The notes: generated from the letters alone by a model not told the origin. Positions 46,326 through 55,050 are shown, counted from the stretch's first letter. The stretch is DNA of 64,000 nucleotides from DASSFG01 sp035547915 (GCA_035547915.1 DASZTS010000093.1:1-64000), one strand, 5' to 3'. A program made the numbers and translations.

Positions 46326-47102
46326 ATGGGGGCGGCGACCGACGTTGCGCGGGAGTCGACGTCGGGGCGGCGCACCGCAGCTCTCCCTCCGGGCGCGCGA
46401 TGGCCTTCTCTCAGCCGGATAAACGTCCTGCACATGGGATGGCAGGACTTAGCGTTTTTCCACTGGCCTGTCGAGACGGAACCGCTTGCGCGGCGATTGC
46501 CGGTCGGCGTGCAGCTTGACACATTTGAAGGGCAAGCGTGGCTGGGAATAACGCCGTTTCTTATGACGGGAGTGCGTCCCGCGTATGTGCCCCCCGTGCC
46601 CGGCATCTCCAAGTTCTGCGAATTGAACGTCCGTACATACGTCATTGCCGACGGCATTCCCGGCATCTGGTTCTTCAGCCTCGATGCCGCGCAGGTGCTT
46701 GCGGTCTCGGGCGCGAGGCTTTTTCTGAACTTGCCCTATCACCGGTGCTCGGCATCAATGAAATCGATCGACGGAACGATCTACTGGAATAGCGATCGCC
46801 ATGGCCCACCTCGCGCTCGTTTCGCCGCCGAATACAGGCCTATCGCAGAAAGCTACCGCTCCAAGGCCGGCGATCTCGATCACTGGTTTACCGAACGTTA
46901 CTGCCTGTATGGCGCGAGTCGCCGCGGAAGGCCGTATCGGCAGGCCATCGAGCACCGCCCATGGCCGCTACAGCCGGCGGAAGGACACATCGCAGAGAAC
47001 ACGATGCTCCTCGCCAACGGCCTTCCCGAAGTCGACGCTCCGCCGCTGGTCCACTTCGCAAGAAGTCTCGACGTTTGGGCCTGCCTGCCGGAATCGGTTT
47101 GA
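46326..47102 (+). CDS. DUF2071 (YqjF-type) protein
   Basis: A 258-residue protein of the DUF2071/YqjF acetoacetate-decarboxylase-like family, identified by MGWQDLAFFHWPVETEPLARRLP, LGITPFLMTGVRPAY and GIWFFSLDAAQVLAV. Members have the same fold as acetoacetate decarboxylase but usually no known activity. ATG 46326 is preferred; a GTG eight codons upstream is possible. Neighbours give no metabolic hint. Confidence 0.8.
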   Translation: MGAATDVARESTSGRRTAALPPGARWPSLSRINVLHMGWQDLAFFHWPVETEPLARRLPVGVQLDTFEGQAWLGITPFLMTGVRPAYVPPVPGISKFCELNVRTYVIADGIPGIWFFSLDAAQVLAVSGARLFLNLPYHRCSASMKSIDGTIYWNSDRHGPPRARFAAEYRPIAESYRSKAGDLDHWFTERYCLYGASRRGRPYRQAIEHRPWPLQPAEGHIAENTMLLANGLPEVDAPPLVHFARSLDVWACLPESV

Positions 47103-47508
47103 TCGCGATGCTCGACGCGGCGCTCACGACTGCGAGGAAGGCGGCCTGACCGAGCGCGGAAAACTTGCGGTGCGAGTAGTCACATCCGCCAACCATTCCT
47201 AGATTGGCAGCCGCCGCCGCAATCGGTGCGTCGGTCCCATGAAGCTTGCCAAGCGGTTGCTGGCCGTCTTTTTCATGGGGCAAGAAGATGAACTTTGGCC
47301 GTTGTTGCGCCAGACGGCCGACCCGCGCCGCCGCATCTTCATTTGCCGACCGTCGACCGTCTTGATTGCCTCGCGATCGTCGCAAAACCGTTGTCAGAGG
47401 CGCGCCCCCACTTTTCCGACGAGGCAACCCTGGCCGAGCCCTACAAGACAAATCGCGAAGCGCGTATGCTATCGCTCGGATCGACATGAAGATGGAGGAA
47501 GGTCTAGC
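47103..47508. other. Intergenic region, nothing firm
   Basis: About 400 bases. The minus strand has an open frame here with an Ala-rich segment, but it has no start signal or recognisable family, so I leave it out. The end holds the leader of the LexA-HTH fusion gene with GGAGGAAGG near 47493. Confidence 0.35.
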
Positions 47509-48264
47509 ATGGCCAACGTCACTCCCACTCAGGGCCGCTACTTGGCTTTTATACACGCCTACACCGACCTGCACGGCTATCCGCCCGCCGAATCCGAGAT
47601 TGCCGCGGCGATGTGCGTTTCACCGCCATCGGTGCATCAGATGGTAAAGATGCTCGAGAAGAGGGGGATGATCGCGCGCCAGCCAGGGCAGCCGCGCTCG
47701 CTGCGGATCCTGCTGCCGGAACACGAGATTCCGCCGTGGGGCACTCCCCAGAGGAAAGATCGTGCGCGTTCGGATCGCTTTCCGAATAGTATTGCGCCGG
47801 TCCCAGCATCGCCCCCGGGGGACTTGTACGTCCTGTCGGTGTTTCTGACAGGCGGGCCCATCGGCAAGAAGTTTGCCAACAAGGAAATCAGTCGCGTGAT
47901 TGAAATCCGCGGCGGCCAGACGCTCGAGGACCTGCATCACGCCATCTTCAAGGCGTATGACCGCTGGGACGAACATCGGTACGAATTTCAGTTCGGCCAG
48001 CGTCCCTTCGATCCCGCCGGGGCGACGTACGGCGTTTCCAGTCCACGGCGGAAGAAGGGGAAAATCAGTGGCGACGCTCGGGCCACCAAGCTCGACGACC
48101 TTAATTTGGAGCCGCGGCGTGTTTTCGGCTACTGGTTCGATTTCAGCGACGATTGGTATCATCAGGTTCAGGTGGAGCGGATCGAGCAGGTGATTCCGAC
48201 CGTTGCCTATCCGCGCGTCATCAAGCGGGTGGGCAAGTCACCGCCGCAATATCCTGGCGAGTAG
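47509..48264 (+). CDS. LexA-type winged helix fused to a pRiA4b ORF-3-like domain
   Basis: A 251-residue protein. Residues 5-65 form a LexA-type HTH (LTDLHGYPPAESEIAAAM-like and SVHQMVKMLEKRGMIARQPGQPRSL). Residues about 100-230 match the pRiA4b ORF-3/MM3350-like domain (LYVLSVFLTGG, LEDLHHAIFKAYDRWDEHRYEF). The LexA autocleavage domain is absent, so it is not LexA itself. A DNA-binding regulator with an unknown sensor half is likely. ATG 47509 follows GGAGGAAGG; an upstream extension is not homologous. Confidence 0.75.
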   Translation: MANVTPTQGRYLAFIHAYTDLHGYPPAESEIAAAMCVSPPSVHQMVKMLEKRGMIARQPGQPRSLRILLPEHEIPPWGTPQRKDRARSDRFPNSIAPVPASPPGDLYVLSVFLTGGPIGKKFANKEISRVIEIRGGQTLEDLHHAIFKAYDRWDEHRYEFQFGQRPFDPAGATYGVSSPRRKKGKISGDARATKLDDLNLEPRRVFGYWFDFSDDWYHQVQVERIEQVIPTVAYPRVIKRVGKSPPQYPGE

Positions 48265-48365
48265 CTCTCGCGAGTTCCACCGACTCGCACCGGATTCGTC
48301 CCACGGTGGGCAAACCGACTTGGCTGCGGGGAGAGGCGGCTCAAACGCGAAGCAGGAGAGCCGAC

Positions 48366-48626
48366 ATGGCGAAACCGAAACGTAAACTCACTGCGGCCGA
48401 GAAGCGAGCACGGCGCGAGCGCAAGCGGAAGTTTATGACGATCTTCATCAACGGCAAGCAAAGGCGGGTACCTCGTCCTCTGCTGATCGATGGCCTGCCC
48501 GTCGAAGAGTTCATCGCCCGTAACGCAGACCCCATCTGGCTGCACCAGAACGAGCCCTGGGAAATGCTGCCCGACGACGGTCATCACGGTCCACCGCACC
48601 CCGACGACTGGCGCACCTGTACTTGA
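48366..48626 (+). CDS. Small basic hypothetical protein
   Basis: An 86-residue protein: a Lys/Arg-rich helix (KLTAAEKRARRERKRKF), then MTIFINGKQRRVPRPLLIDG and an acidic end with EFIARNADPIWLHQNEPWEML. AGGAG lies just upstream of the ATG. The short beta/alpha middle looks real, but I do not recognise the family. It is 80 bases ahead of the oxygenase gene and may share its transcript. Confidence 0.55.
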   Translation: MAKPKRKLTAAEKRARRERKRKFMTIFINGKQRRVPRPLLIDGLPVEEFIARNADPIWLHQNEPWEMLPDDGHHGPPHPDDWRTCT

Positions 48627-48706
48627 AGAGGAGACCGGCAGGCGTCCGTCCCGCCATGTCAAATCGGATAAAGTCAAACCGGATAAAATTGTCAAGAAGG
48701 TGACAG

Positions 48707-51037
48707 GTGAGCGATTCTTCGACCATCGAGTGGCTGACGAATGCTATCGGACGGGCGATTCGGTCCGCCAAATTTTGTGTCGCCGGCTGTCTGCCGGTTG
48801 TCGATCCCGGCCTCGAAGTCGAGGAGCTGGGGCCTGTCGACTTCCCGCTGAAACGTGGGGTGGCGAAGCAATTGATCGCGTCGTGCCGGGTTGCTCCCTA
48901 CGGCAAGGGAACGCGGACGCTGGTCGACACGAAGGTCCGCAATACGTTTGAACTCGATCCGAAGCAGTTCCGCCTTGGCGACCAATGGAACTCGGCGGTC
49001 TCCGATGCGACGCGGACGGTCGCCCAACAGTTGGGACTCCCCGCGGATCGTTTGGAGGCCAGGCTGTACAAGCTACTCGTCTATGAGAAGGGCGGCTTCT
49101 TTCTTCCTCACCGAGACAGCGAAAAGCAGAACCGCATGGTGGCGAGTCTGATCGTGGTGCTTCCGAATCAGTTCGAAGGTGGAAGATTGATCATTCGGCA
49201 CGGCGCCGAGAAACAAGCATTGAACTTCGAGGAAGCGGCTGCCGGCAAGTCTCCCTGTTTCGCGGCTTTCTATGCCGATTGCGAGCACGAAGTCGAGCGT
49301 GTCACCCGCGGCGTTCGCATGGCCTTGGCGTACAACCTGGTGTTGAAACCAACGCGTGGAAAGTCGTCACCTACGGCGAGCCCGGCGGCTCCCATCGACG
49401 CGCTGGCCGAGTCGATCGAATCCTGGATCGCCTGGCAGCCGGGAGAGCCGCTGGTCTTCGCCTTGGAGCATCATTATACGCAGCGCGGGTTGTCGCTGGA
49501 TCTGCTCAAGGGCGGCGACCGGAAACTTGCCGAACTGATCGTCTCGGCGGCCGAAAGGGCGGATTGCTTCGTACATCTCGCGCAGGTTCAGCGGCATTTG
49601 CAGCAGTGGGCGGACGATGGCAGCTTCGGCCGCGGCTATCGTTACGGCTATGACCGAACACCGCGAGGTAAGATCGAGATCGGCGAGACTTACGAAGATG
49701 GATTGAGCGGAACTCAGTGGACGGACATCCGGGGGAAGAAGCAGCCATGGGAGGAGATCTCCCTGGAGCTCTCGGCCATCGTCTCGTCGACGCCCTTGGA
49801 AGACTGGCAGCCGACGTCCGAACAATTCGAAGGCTATACGGGCAACGCCGGCAATACGCTCGACCGCTGGTATCACCGCTCGGCGATCGTCGTTTGGCAT
49901 CGCGATCATCACTTCGATGTCGTTTTGCGTTCCGGTGCGTTCAAGAGTGTCCCATTGTTCTGTTTGATGGCAGCCAAACTGGCCAAGACATCGAAAAAGC
50001 GTCTCGAAGACGCCCGCCGCGACTGTCTGCGATTCGCCCGTGCCATCATTAGCCACTGGCCCCGCCGTTCGGTCCGATACGGATCGTTTGCGGCCCAGGA
50101 GAACTCACCACCCGACGACTTCGCGAAACACCTCCTGATGTTGCACGATCGGGACACGATCGCGATGTTCCTGTTCAAATTGGCGGAACAGGATCAGTCG
50201 CTGTCGCTGACGTCATTCGTCGTGGCCGCGTGCCGCGAATTCGGATGGAATGCGTTTGCTCATGAATTGAAGCATCTGCTGTCCCCGCGATCCGACATTC
50301 ATGGCCGGCAGGAGGTTCCGTTTCGCGATATCGAATGGCTCTCCGCGTTCTGTTGCGGCAACGGCGTAGGCCCGGACCAGGCGTCGCTGGCCGAAGAGTT
50401 GTGTGCCTTGGCAGTCGAAAGATTCTGTGCACCATATCCGCCACAATCGACGTACTATTCGCCGCACGATCGCCGCGAACCATCGGTGTCGGAGAAATCG
50501 CTTCCACTTTTGCTCAAGGCGCTGCTAAGCGGCGGTCGTGACGCGGATGTGTCGCAAGTGATTCGTTTCGTTCAACAAGCGCCGGACGAATTCCGGCTTG
50601 GCCAATGTCAGATTCCCGCGTTGAAGGAGTTGATTCCGTGGTCGGAGAAGCAGTTCGGCCGGGTTCACCCGCAACTGGCGTCTTGGCTCGCCTTCGTCCG
50701 TAAATACCTCGAATCGGCCACCGCCATCCCGCCCAAGCCTCCGACCGACTGGGCTCGGCCCGCAAACGCCGATTGCCAGTGCCAATTTTGCACCCGGCTG
50801 AACGCCTTTCTGGCCGATCCGGCCAACGAAGTCGGACGCATTGCAGCCCGCGAAGACGCGCGCTGGCATGTGATTGGCACGATCAATCGGCATCAATGCG
50901 ACGTCAAACATGCCCTGGAACGCAAGGGGAGTCCGTATTCCCTGGTGCTGACAAAAACGACCGGGTCGTTCGATCGGGCCGTGAAACAGTTCAAAGCAGA
51001 CTGCCGGCTCTTGAGCGAGTTGCCGCCGGAGTCCTGA
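48707..51037 (+). CDS. Large 2-oxoglutarate/Fe(II)-dependent oxygenase
   Basis: A 776-residue protein. The N-terminal ~210 residues form a prolyl-4-hydroxylase-like dioxygenase: the iron-binding HxD is in GGFFLPHRDSE, and the distal His and the 2OG-binding Arg are in CEHEVERVTRGVRMALAYN. The remaining ~550 residues are mostly helical with no recognised domain until a C-terminal CQCQFC-LNAFL-DP motif that could bind metal. GTG 48707 follows AAGGTGA. The substrate is unknown; family members with this long tail are known from actinobacteria and fungi. Confidence 0.8.
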   Translation: MSDSSTIEWLTNAIGRAIRSAKFCVAGCLPVVDPGLEVEELGPVDFPLKRGVAKQLIASCRVAPYGKGTRTLVDTKVRNTFELDPKQFRLGDQWNSAVSDATRTVAQQLGLPADRLEARLYKLLVYEKGGFFLPHRDSEKQNRMVASLIVVLPNQFEGGRLIIRHGAEKQALNFEEAAAGKSPCFAAFYADCEHEVERVTRGVRMALAYNLVLKPTRGKSSPTASPAAPIDALAESIESWIAWQPGEPLVFALEHHYTQRGLSLDLLKGGDRKLAELIVSAAERADCFVHLAQVQRHLQQWADDGSFGRGYRYGYDRTPRGKIEIGETYEDGLSGTQWTDIRGKKQPWEEISLELSAIVSSTPLEDWQPTSEQFEGYTGNAGNTLDRWYHRSAIVVWHRDHHFDVVLRSGAFKSVPLFCLMAAKLAKTSKKRLEDARRDCLRFARAIISHWPRRSVRYGSFAAQENSPPDDFAKHLLMLHDRDTIAMFLFKLAEQDQSLSLTSFVVAACREFGWNAFAHELKHLLSPRSDIHGRQEVPFRDIEWLSAFCCGNGVGPDQASLAEELCALAVERFCAPYPPQSTYYSPHDRREPSVSEKSLPLLLKALLSGGRDADVSQVIRFVQQAPDEFRLGQCQIPALKELIPWSEKQFGRVHPQLASWLAFVRKYLESATAIPPKPPTDWARPANADCQCQFCTRLNAFLADPANEVGRIAAREDARWHVIGTINRHQCDVKHALERKGSPYSLVLTKTTGSFDRAVKQFKADCRLLSELPPES

Positions 51038-51173
51038 TCGTGTCTTGGTTCAGCCTGATCTGGAGGCATCCACGAGATCAGGGGATGATTGGCTGACTGG
51101 GAGACATCGGACCCTCTCGAACGCGCAAATGGCATTCATCATCATTGGGTGTTTGGGTTGACGTTACCCTGGG

Positions 51174-51395
51174 TCACTGCGGCGCGGTTATGGCGACTGG
51201 CTCGCCTTCCCTCGTTGTCAGTCGCCAATCCATCTGGCCGTGGACATAACCAAAGTGAAGCTCGCCCATCCCTTTGTCAGTGAATTCAAAGTAGCCCTCT
51301 TCTTCCTCATCGACGTAATCCTGGTCCCACCGTTCCATCGAGATAATGCGCCAGCGTCCGATAAACGGATTCGAGACCCTTGGTTTCTTTGCCAT
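51174..51395 (-). CDS. Short hypothetical, possibly 3'-truncated
   Basis: A 73-residue protein: PFIGRWRIISMERWDQDYVD, EEEGYFEFTDKGMGELHFGY and DWRLTTREGEP. Relatives I recall are ~110 residues and continue past this last motif, so this copy may have lost its C-terminus, although its own stop is clean. AAGGAGG, encoded by the last codons of the DUF6398 gene, sits 6 bases upstream of ATG 51395, so it is coupled to that gene. Confidence 0.6.
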   Translation of the reverse strand: MAKKPRVSNPFIGRWRIISMERWDQDYVDEEEEGYFEFTDKGMGELHFGYVHGQMDWRLTTREGEPVAITAPQ

Positions 51396-51397
51396 CG

Positions 51398-52510
51398 TCA
51401 TCCTCCTTGTGGCCGATCTGCGGGAATATATGGGATCAAGCCCTTCTCGAAGGCGATCTCCTGCAATTCCCTGGGACAATGGCGAATGTCCATCATCAGA
51501 CCGTTGATGTTCAAAATCCAGGCCAGCGGGTTGTCATCGAGACGGCTTGGCAAGCTCCAATTCGGATCGAGTTGGTGAATTCCCAACATTTTTCGGATCG
51601 CCGCCAGCTTCGCCGCCCCGGTGCTTTCGCCGATACCGAAAGCAGCGTCGATGTCAGACCGACGCATGTAGGGTGTTTGGCTCTTGTCGTGCAGGAAGTT
51701 CACCCAGCCGACCGTGCGCACGATGCCGCTGGCCCAGGTGTAAGGGCTGCCGCTGAGAAGGGGCGATGGGCGCTTGCGGGCCAGCTTCTCGGCCAGTTTT
51801 CGGCAAAGTACCCCATATTCTTCGTTCAAGTGCTCTTTGCAAAACTCGTCGATCAAACGGATGATGACGCCCAGGGTCTCGTCTTTTTCCTCTTTCGACG
51901 GCGGCTTGGGGATCGGCTTGGCCTTCGGCACCTTCGCCGGCAACGTCTCGTTCGACATCGGCAGCGACGTGACGATGCCATGACGTGCCTTGGCTTCCTT
52001 AAAGCTCTCGTTCAGCGATCGCCGGATGCCGCCGCCAAAGGAAACGTTGTAGCTGCTCATCAATCCGTCGTAGACGATCCTACCCTTGAACGGCAGCAGG
52101 ACTGTCTCCGTCAGGACCGGCAGGTAGGGACCAACCAAGTCCTCGAAGGGCTGCGACAGTGCCAGGACGCCATAAGCCACAGGCTGCTTGGCGCTGGAAA
52201 GGAAGACCGTGTACTTCTTCAGTTCACGGAAGACGTAGAACGTGCCGTGGACAAGGTGCTGCCAGGCCCGGACGATGGCGAGTTCTTTATCGGCCAGGTG
52301 GGCTGGGTTTTCCTCGGCGAACTTCTCGATCAGGTCGGTGTGAGTCAGCAAAGCGTCACGGACTTTGAGCCTGACTTCCGGGGACAGCGAGGCGAATTCT
52401 TCGGGGCTGGTTGGATCATCGGCGATCACCTGAAGGCGCTGGTTCACGAAGAACATCAGCGTCCGGTGCAGCCGGAAGAATAGGGCGAGATCATCGAGTT
52501 CGAGGAGCAT
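51398..52510 (-). CDS. DUF6398-domain protein
   Basis: A 370-residue protein. The N-terminal half is helical (LHRTLMFFVNQRLQVI, LAIVRAWQHLVHGTFYVFRELKKY). After a Pro/Lys-rich linker around residue 200, the C-terminal half (IIRLIDEFCKEHLNEEYGVL, RMLGIHQLDPNWSLPSRL-like, and LMMDIRHCPRELQEIAFEKG) fits DUF6398. Function unknown. Spacing to both neighbours is 2 and 6 bases, so it is in a minus-strand operon. Confidence 0.65.
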   Translation of the reverse strand: MLLELDDLALFFRLHRTLMFFVNQRLQVIADDPTSPEEFASLSPEVRLKVRDALLTHTDLIEKFAEENPAHLADKELAIVRAWQHLVHGTFYVFRELKKYTVFLSSAKQPVAYGVLALSQPFEDLVGPYLPVLTETVLLPFKGRIVYDGLMSSYNVSFGGGIRRSLNESFKEAKARHGIVTSLPMSNETLPAKVPKAKPIPKPPSKEEKDETLGVIIRLIDEFCKEHLNEEYGVLCRKLAEKLARKRPSPLLSGSPYTWASGIVRTVGWVNFLHDKSQTPYMRRSDIDAAFGIGESTGAAKLAAIRKMLGIHQLDPNWSLPSRLDDNPLAWILNINGLMMDIRHCPRELQEIAFEKGLIPYIPADRPQGG

Positions 52511-52516
52511 CTGAAA

Positions 52517-52918
52517 TCAATTTTGCGACGGTTCACGGTCGCCTTGATCGTCGGATAGAAAATACTCGTAGAGGTCTCGATCCTCAGCGGGATCGTAGCC
52601 TTCGACATCTTTGCCGAAAATGATGGTGGCCCGGAGCAAATCCGTTTTGACGCCCTGGGGCAAAGTCATCGTTCCCCGACTGACCCGAATGTCTTGCATC
52701 CGTTTCTTGACTTCCGCGTGTCGCTCCAGCCACTTCTCGATGATCCAGTAGATGTCCGGCTCGCTCATCTGTCTTTGTCCAGCCTGATCTGGAGAAACGC
52801 CTTGTCGAGTTCGCCAGAGCTTTCCCTCTTCAACCTGCGAGGCCAGCCAAAAGCTGCCTTGCGGTTCCCCTTCAGTTTCAAGCACAAACTGACAGGCATC
52901 AAGAAGCGTGTAGATCAT
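52517..52918 (-). CDS. Hypothetical protein, possibly a join of two fragments
   Basis: A 133-residue protein. The first ~36 residues (YTLLDACQFVLETEGEPQGS, LASQVEEGKLWR) resemble the start of a HARE-HTH-like wing helix. The rest (IYWIIEKWLERHAEVKKRM onward) looks like a separate small domain. Between them lies the 25-base repeat also found at 51041. ATG 52918 is one possible start; a second natural start is ATG 52768. It overlaps the DUF6933 gene by 20 bases. Confidence 0.5.
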   Translation of the reverse strand: MIYTLLDACQFVLETEGEPQGSFWLASQVEEGKLWRTRQGVSPDQAGQRQMSEPDIYWIIEKWLERHAEVKKRMQDIRVSRGTMTLPQGVKTDLLRATIIFGKDVEGYDPAEDRDLYEYFLSDDQGDREPSQN

Positions 52919-53441
52919 CGGCCCGTCCCCCAACGTCCATTGCCTTAAACGCCTCTCGTGGTTTGCCGTAGACCTCGGCTTTGGTGGGTGCGAGTGCCGA
53001 CATGAGCAAGCCGTTGAGCCTGAGGCTCACGTCATGCGGCGAAATCTCCTCGTTGGTCAACCAGTATTCTGCGTGGCGAATCAGGTCGTTCATCGAACCA
53101 GTGACCGAGCGGTTCAGGGCCTTGGCAAAGCCTACCGTCGCACCGCTTGGGGCGATGAAGCGCTGGTACATGAACGCCAGGCCATCGTTCTCCATGAAGT
53201 CCCGGATACTGCTCATGGCCCGCTCGATGAAATCGCTGTCGTTCGTGATGCCTTTGGCGTAGAGCACCGTCGAATAAAGCGACTTGCTGTTGCTCAAGAG
53301 GATGTACTGCGTTCGATCCGCAGTGAAAAGCGTTGCCGACCAATCGGCGAACGGGTTCTCGTCGAGTGGCCGAGAACCCAGACGCCCGGCCTTGATCTTG
53401 TCGTTCAGCTTTTGCGAAAGGCGGAAGATCATGGCGGACAT
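52899..53441 (-). CDS. DUF6933-domain protein
   Basis: A 180-residue protein matching DUF6933: LSQKLNDKIK near the start, ENPFADWSATLFTADRTQYI and NSKSLYSTVLYAKGI in the first half, then a helical C-terminal half. The start ATG 53441 overlaps the stop of the preceding broken frame as TGATG, showing translational coupling; ATG 53432 is an alternative. Function unknown; commonly an accessory-gene family. Confidence 0.7.
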   Translation of the reverse strand: MSAMIFRLSQKLNDKIKAGRLGSRPLDENPFADWSATLFTADRTQYILLSNSKSLYSTVLYAKGITNDSDFIERAMSSIRDFMENDGLAFMYQRFIAPSGATVGFAKALNRSVTGSMNDLIRHAEYWLTNEEISPHDVSLRLNGLLMSALAPTKAEVYGKPREAFKAMDVGGRADDLHAS

Positions 53442-53525
53442 CAGGTGTCAGGCTTCACCGCTAGCACAATCTCGACCGGCACCCACATGCTCTCCACGTT
53501 GGCTTCTTTGATCGTGAAGCCAGCA
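53440..53525 (-). pseudogene. 3' remnant of a gene upstream of DUF6933
   Basis: In the minus frame ending at the TGATG junction, the peptide AGFTIKEANVESMWVPVEIV continues to LAVKPDT and a stop. It reads as the C-terminus of a conserved protein, but the frame has no start upstream: a different, plus-strand gene begins almost at once (53563). So a deletion or rearrangement removed the body of the gene near 53525. Confidence 0.5.
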
Positions 53526-53562
53526 TGTTGTGATTACTGGCGTCGACATCTCAATCACCGAC

Positions 53563-53757
53563 ATGGCGATTTTCATGGTCAAGTGGGCCTTCGCCACGAT
53601 CCCCGCCAGCATCGTGCTCGCCTTCTGGGCGGCCATTCCGTGGTCGCTCGCCAAATGGTACATCGAGCCCGGACAGGGTTACGGGATCGTTTTTATGGTC
53701 TGTCTAGGTGTGCTGGCGATCTGGGGCGTGAGTCGATTCAAGAGCTGGTTCGGCTGA
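53563..53757 (+). CDS. Small two-helix membrane protein
   Basis: A 64-residue protein (ATG 53563; an in-frame ATG lies 11 codons upstream) with two transmembrane helices, FATIPASIVLAFWAAIPWSL and FMVCLGVLAIWGV. No clear Shine-Dalgarno and no family recognised; coding status is moderate. Confidence 0.4.
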   Translation: MAIFMVKWAFATIPASIVLAFWAAIPWSLAKWYIEPGQGYGIVFMVCLGVLAIWGVSRFKSWFG

Positions 53758-53818
53758 TGGCCATGACGTGCCGTTGGTCAAAGCCGCCTTCTTGGACTGA
53801 TGCTCGGGGATGGCGGCT

Positions 53819-54370
53819 TTATTTTTCTGTGTAGATTTCGCAATTCGGCAATGCCTCTCGGAGTCGCGTGACCCCGTCGTCGGTGACCTGCGTGAAGTCG
53901 AGCGAGAGGTTTTCTAGGCTCCTTAGCCCTTCCAAATGAGCCAAGCCGGCATCCGTGATCTGCGTCGCCGTGAGGTCGAGCGACCTCAACTCCGTCAGCC
54001 CATGTAGATGAACCAAATGGGCATCCGTGATCGGGGTGTTGCCAAGTTGAAGACTCCGAAGTTTCGGCAATGCTTTCAAGTGAACCAACACGTCATCCGT
54101 GATCGGAGGGTCTGGCGAAAACCAAACCTCCTCGACGTCGTCGGTGTAGTCTTTTGGAAGCCACCGTCGTAGCAAGGAATCGCTCGTCGTTAGCATTAGC
54201 CGCCCCTCCGAGCCGTAGTATTCCCATCCACCGGCCGCCTCAATCGCCTCGACCGCCCGCCGCTGCCGCTCACGGGGAGCGATCCACACGCCCAAGGCGA
54301 TGCACAAGGCGGTCACTAACACCAGCAGAAGGCGAAGGGAGAATGTCAATTTCGGGAAGCGGAAGGCCAT
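53819..54370 (-). CDS. Membrane-anchored leucine-rich-repeat protein (copy 1)
   Basis: A 183-residue protein. The N-terminal anchor (LTFSLRLLLVLVTALCIALG followed by VWIAPRERQRRAVEAIEAAG) is shared with the neighbour and with many planctomycete LRR proteins. Then come WLRRWLPKDY-type sequence and about four LRR units of the form ITDAGLAHLEGLRSL and LDLTATQ. The LRR surface is probably outside the cytoplasm. ATG 54370 is chosen (MAFRFPKL). Its upstream partner overlaps no more than a few bases from this start. Confidence 0.75.
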   Translation of the reverse strand: MAFRFPKLTFSLRLLLVLVTALCIALGVWIAPRERQRRAVEAIEAAGGWEYYGSEGRLMLTTSDSLLRRWLPKDYTDDVEEVWFSPDPPITDDVLVHLKALPKLRSLQLGNTPITDAHLVHLHGLTELRSLDLTATQITDAGLAHLEGLRSLENLSLDFTQVTDDGVTRLREALPNCEIYTEK

Positions 54371-54381
54371 TGTCACCGACG

Positions 54382-54990
54382 TTACGGACCCCAGATTCCA
54401 CACCTGGGCAAAGCTTTGAAAAACTTTCCCGCTCCTTCCGGTGTGATCTTAGTACCGTTGAGTGTGAGGTAATTCAAGCTCTTTATCCCTTGCAGGCGAG
54501 CCAGTCCCGCATCCGTGATCTGAGTGTTGTCGAGATTGAGCACTCGCAGGCTCGTCAGCCCCAGAAGGTGAGGCACTCCCACATCTGTAACCTCAGTGTT
54601 GCCGACGCGAAGCTCTTGGAGACTCGCCAGTCGTCGCACGTGAACCAGGCCCGCATCGGTGACCTTAGTGTTGTCGAGATAAAGCGATTCCAGGCTCGAC
54701 AGTTCTTGCAGTTGAGCCAGCCCTTCATCCGTGATTCGAGTGTCGGCGAGATTAACCTCTATGATTTCGTCAAAGTAAACCGGCGGCAGCCATCGCCTAA
54801 GTAAGGTAACGAGGAACGACTCCTCTCCCCTTTGGTTGCGATCCACGTAGTCTACGGTGCCTTCTAATGCTTCAATCGCGGCCACCACCCGCCGTTGCCG
54901 CTCACGGGGAGCGATCCACACGCCCATTGCGATGCACAGGGCGGTCACGAGGACCAGCATCAGGCGAAGGGGGAAGCGAAGCTTTCGCAT
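54382..54990 (-). CDS. Membrane-anchored leucine-rich-repeat protein (copy 2)
   Basis: A 202-residue paralogue of the next gene: same anchor (LRLMLVLVTALCIAMGVWIA and ERQRRVVAAIEALEG), then LLRRWLPPVYF and five LRR units such as ITDEGLAQLQELSSL and VTDAGLVHVRRLASL. The two genes lie head to tail 11 bases apart, indicating a tandem duplication followed by divergence. Function unknown. Confidence 0.75.
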   Translation of the reverse strand: MRKLRFPLRLMLVLVTALCIAMGVWIAPRERQRRVVAAIEALEGTVDYVDRNQRGEESFLVTLLRRWLPPVYFDEIIEVNLADTRITDEGLAQLQELSSLESLYLDNTKVTDAGLVHVRRLASLQELRVGNTEVTDVGVPHLLGLTSLRVLNLDNTQITDAGLARLQGIKSLNYLTLNGTKITPEGAGKFFKALPRCGIWGP

Positions 54991-55026
54991 GCCATCAGGC
55001 TACCGCAAGAGCGGAGCGAGGCCAAT

Positions 55027-55050
55027 AAAAAACCCCGTTCGCAGGCGGGG
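55027..55050 (-). terminator. Hairpin plus T6 on the minus strand
   Basis: On the minus strand, CCCCG pairs with CGGGG around an 8-base loop and is followed by six Ts. It stops transcription coming from the gene at 55184-55471 before the LRR pair. Confidence 0.6.
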
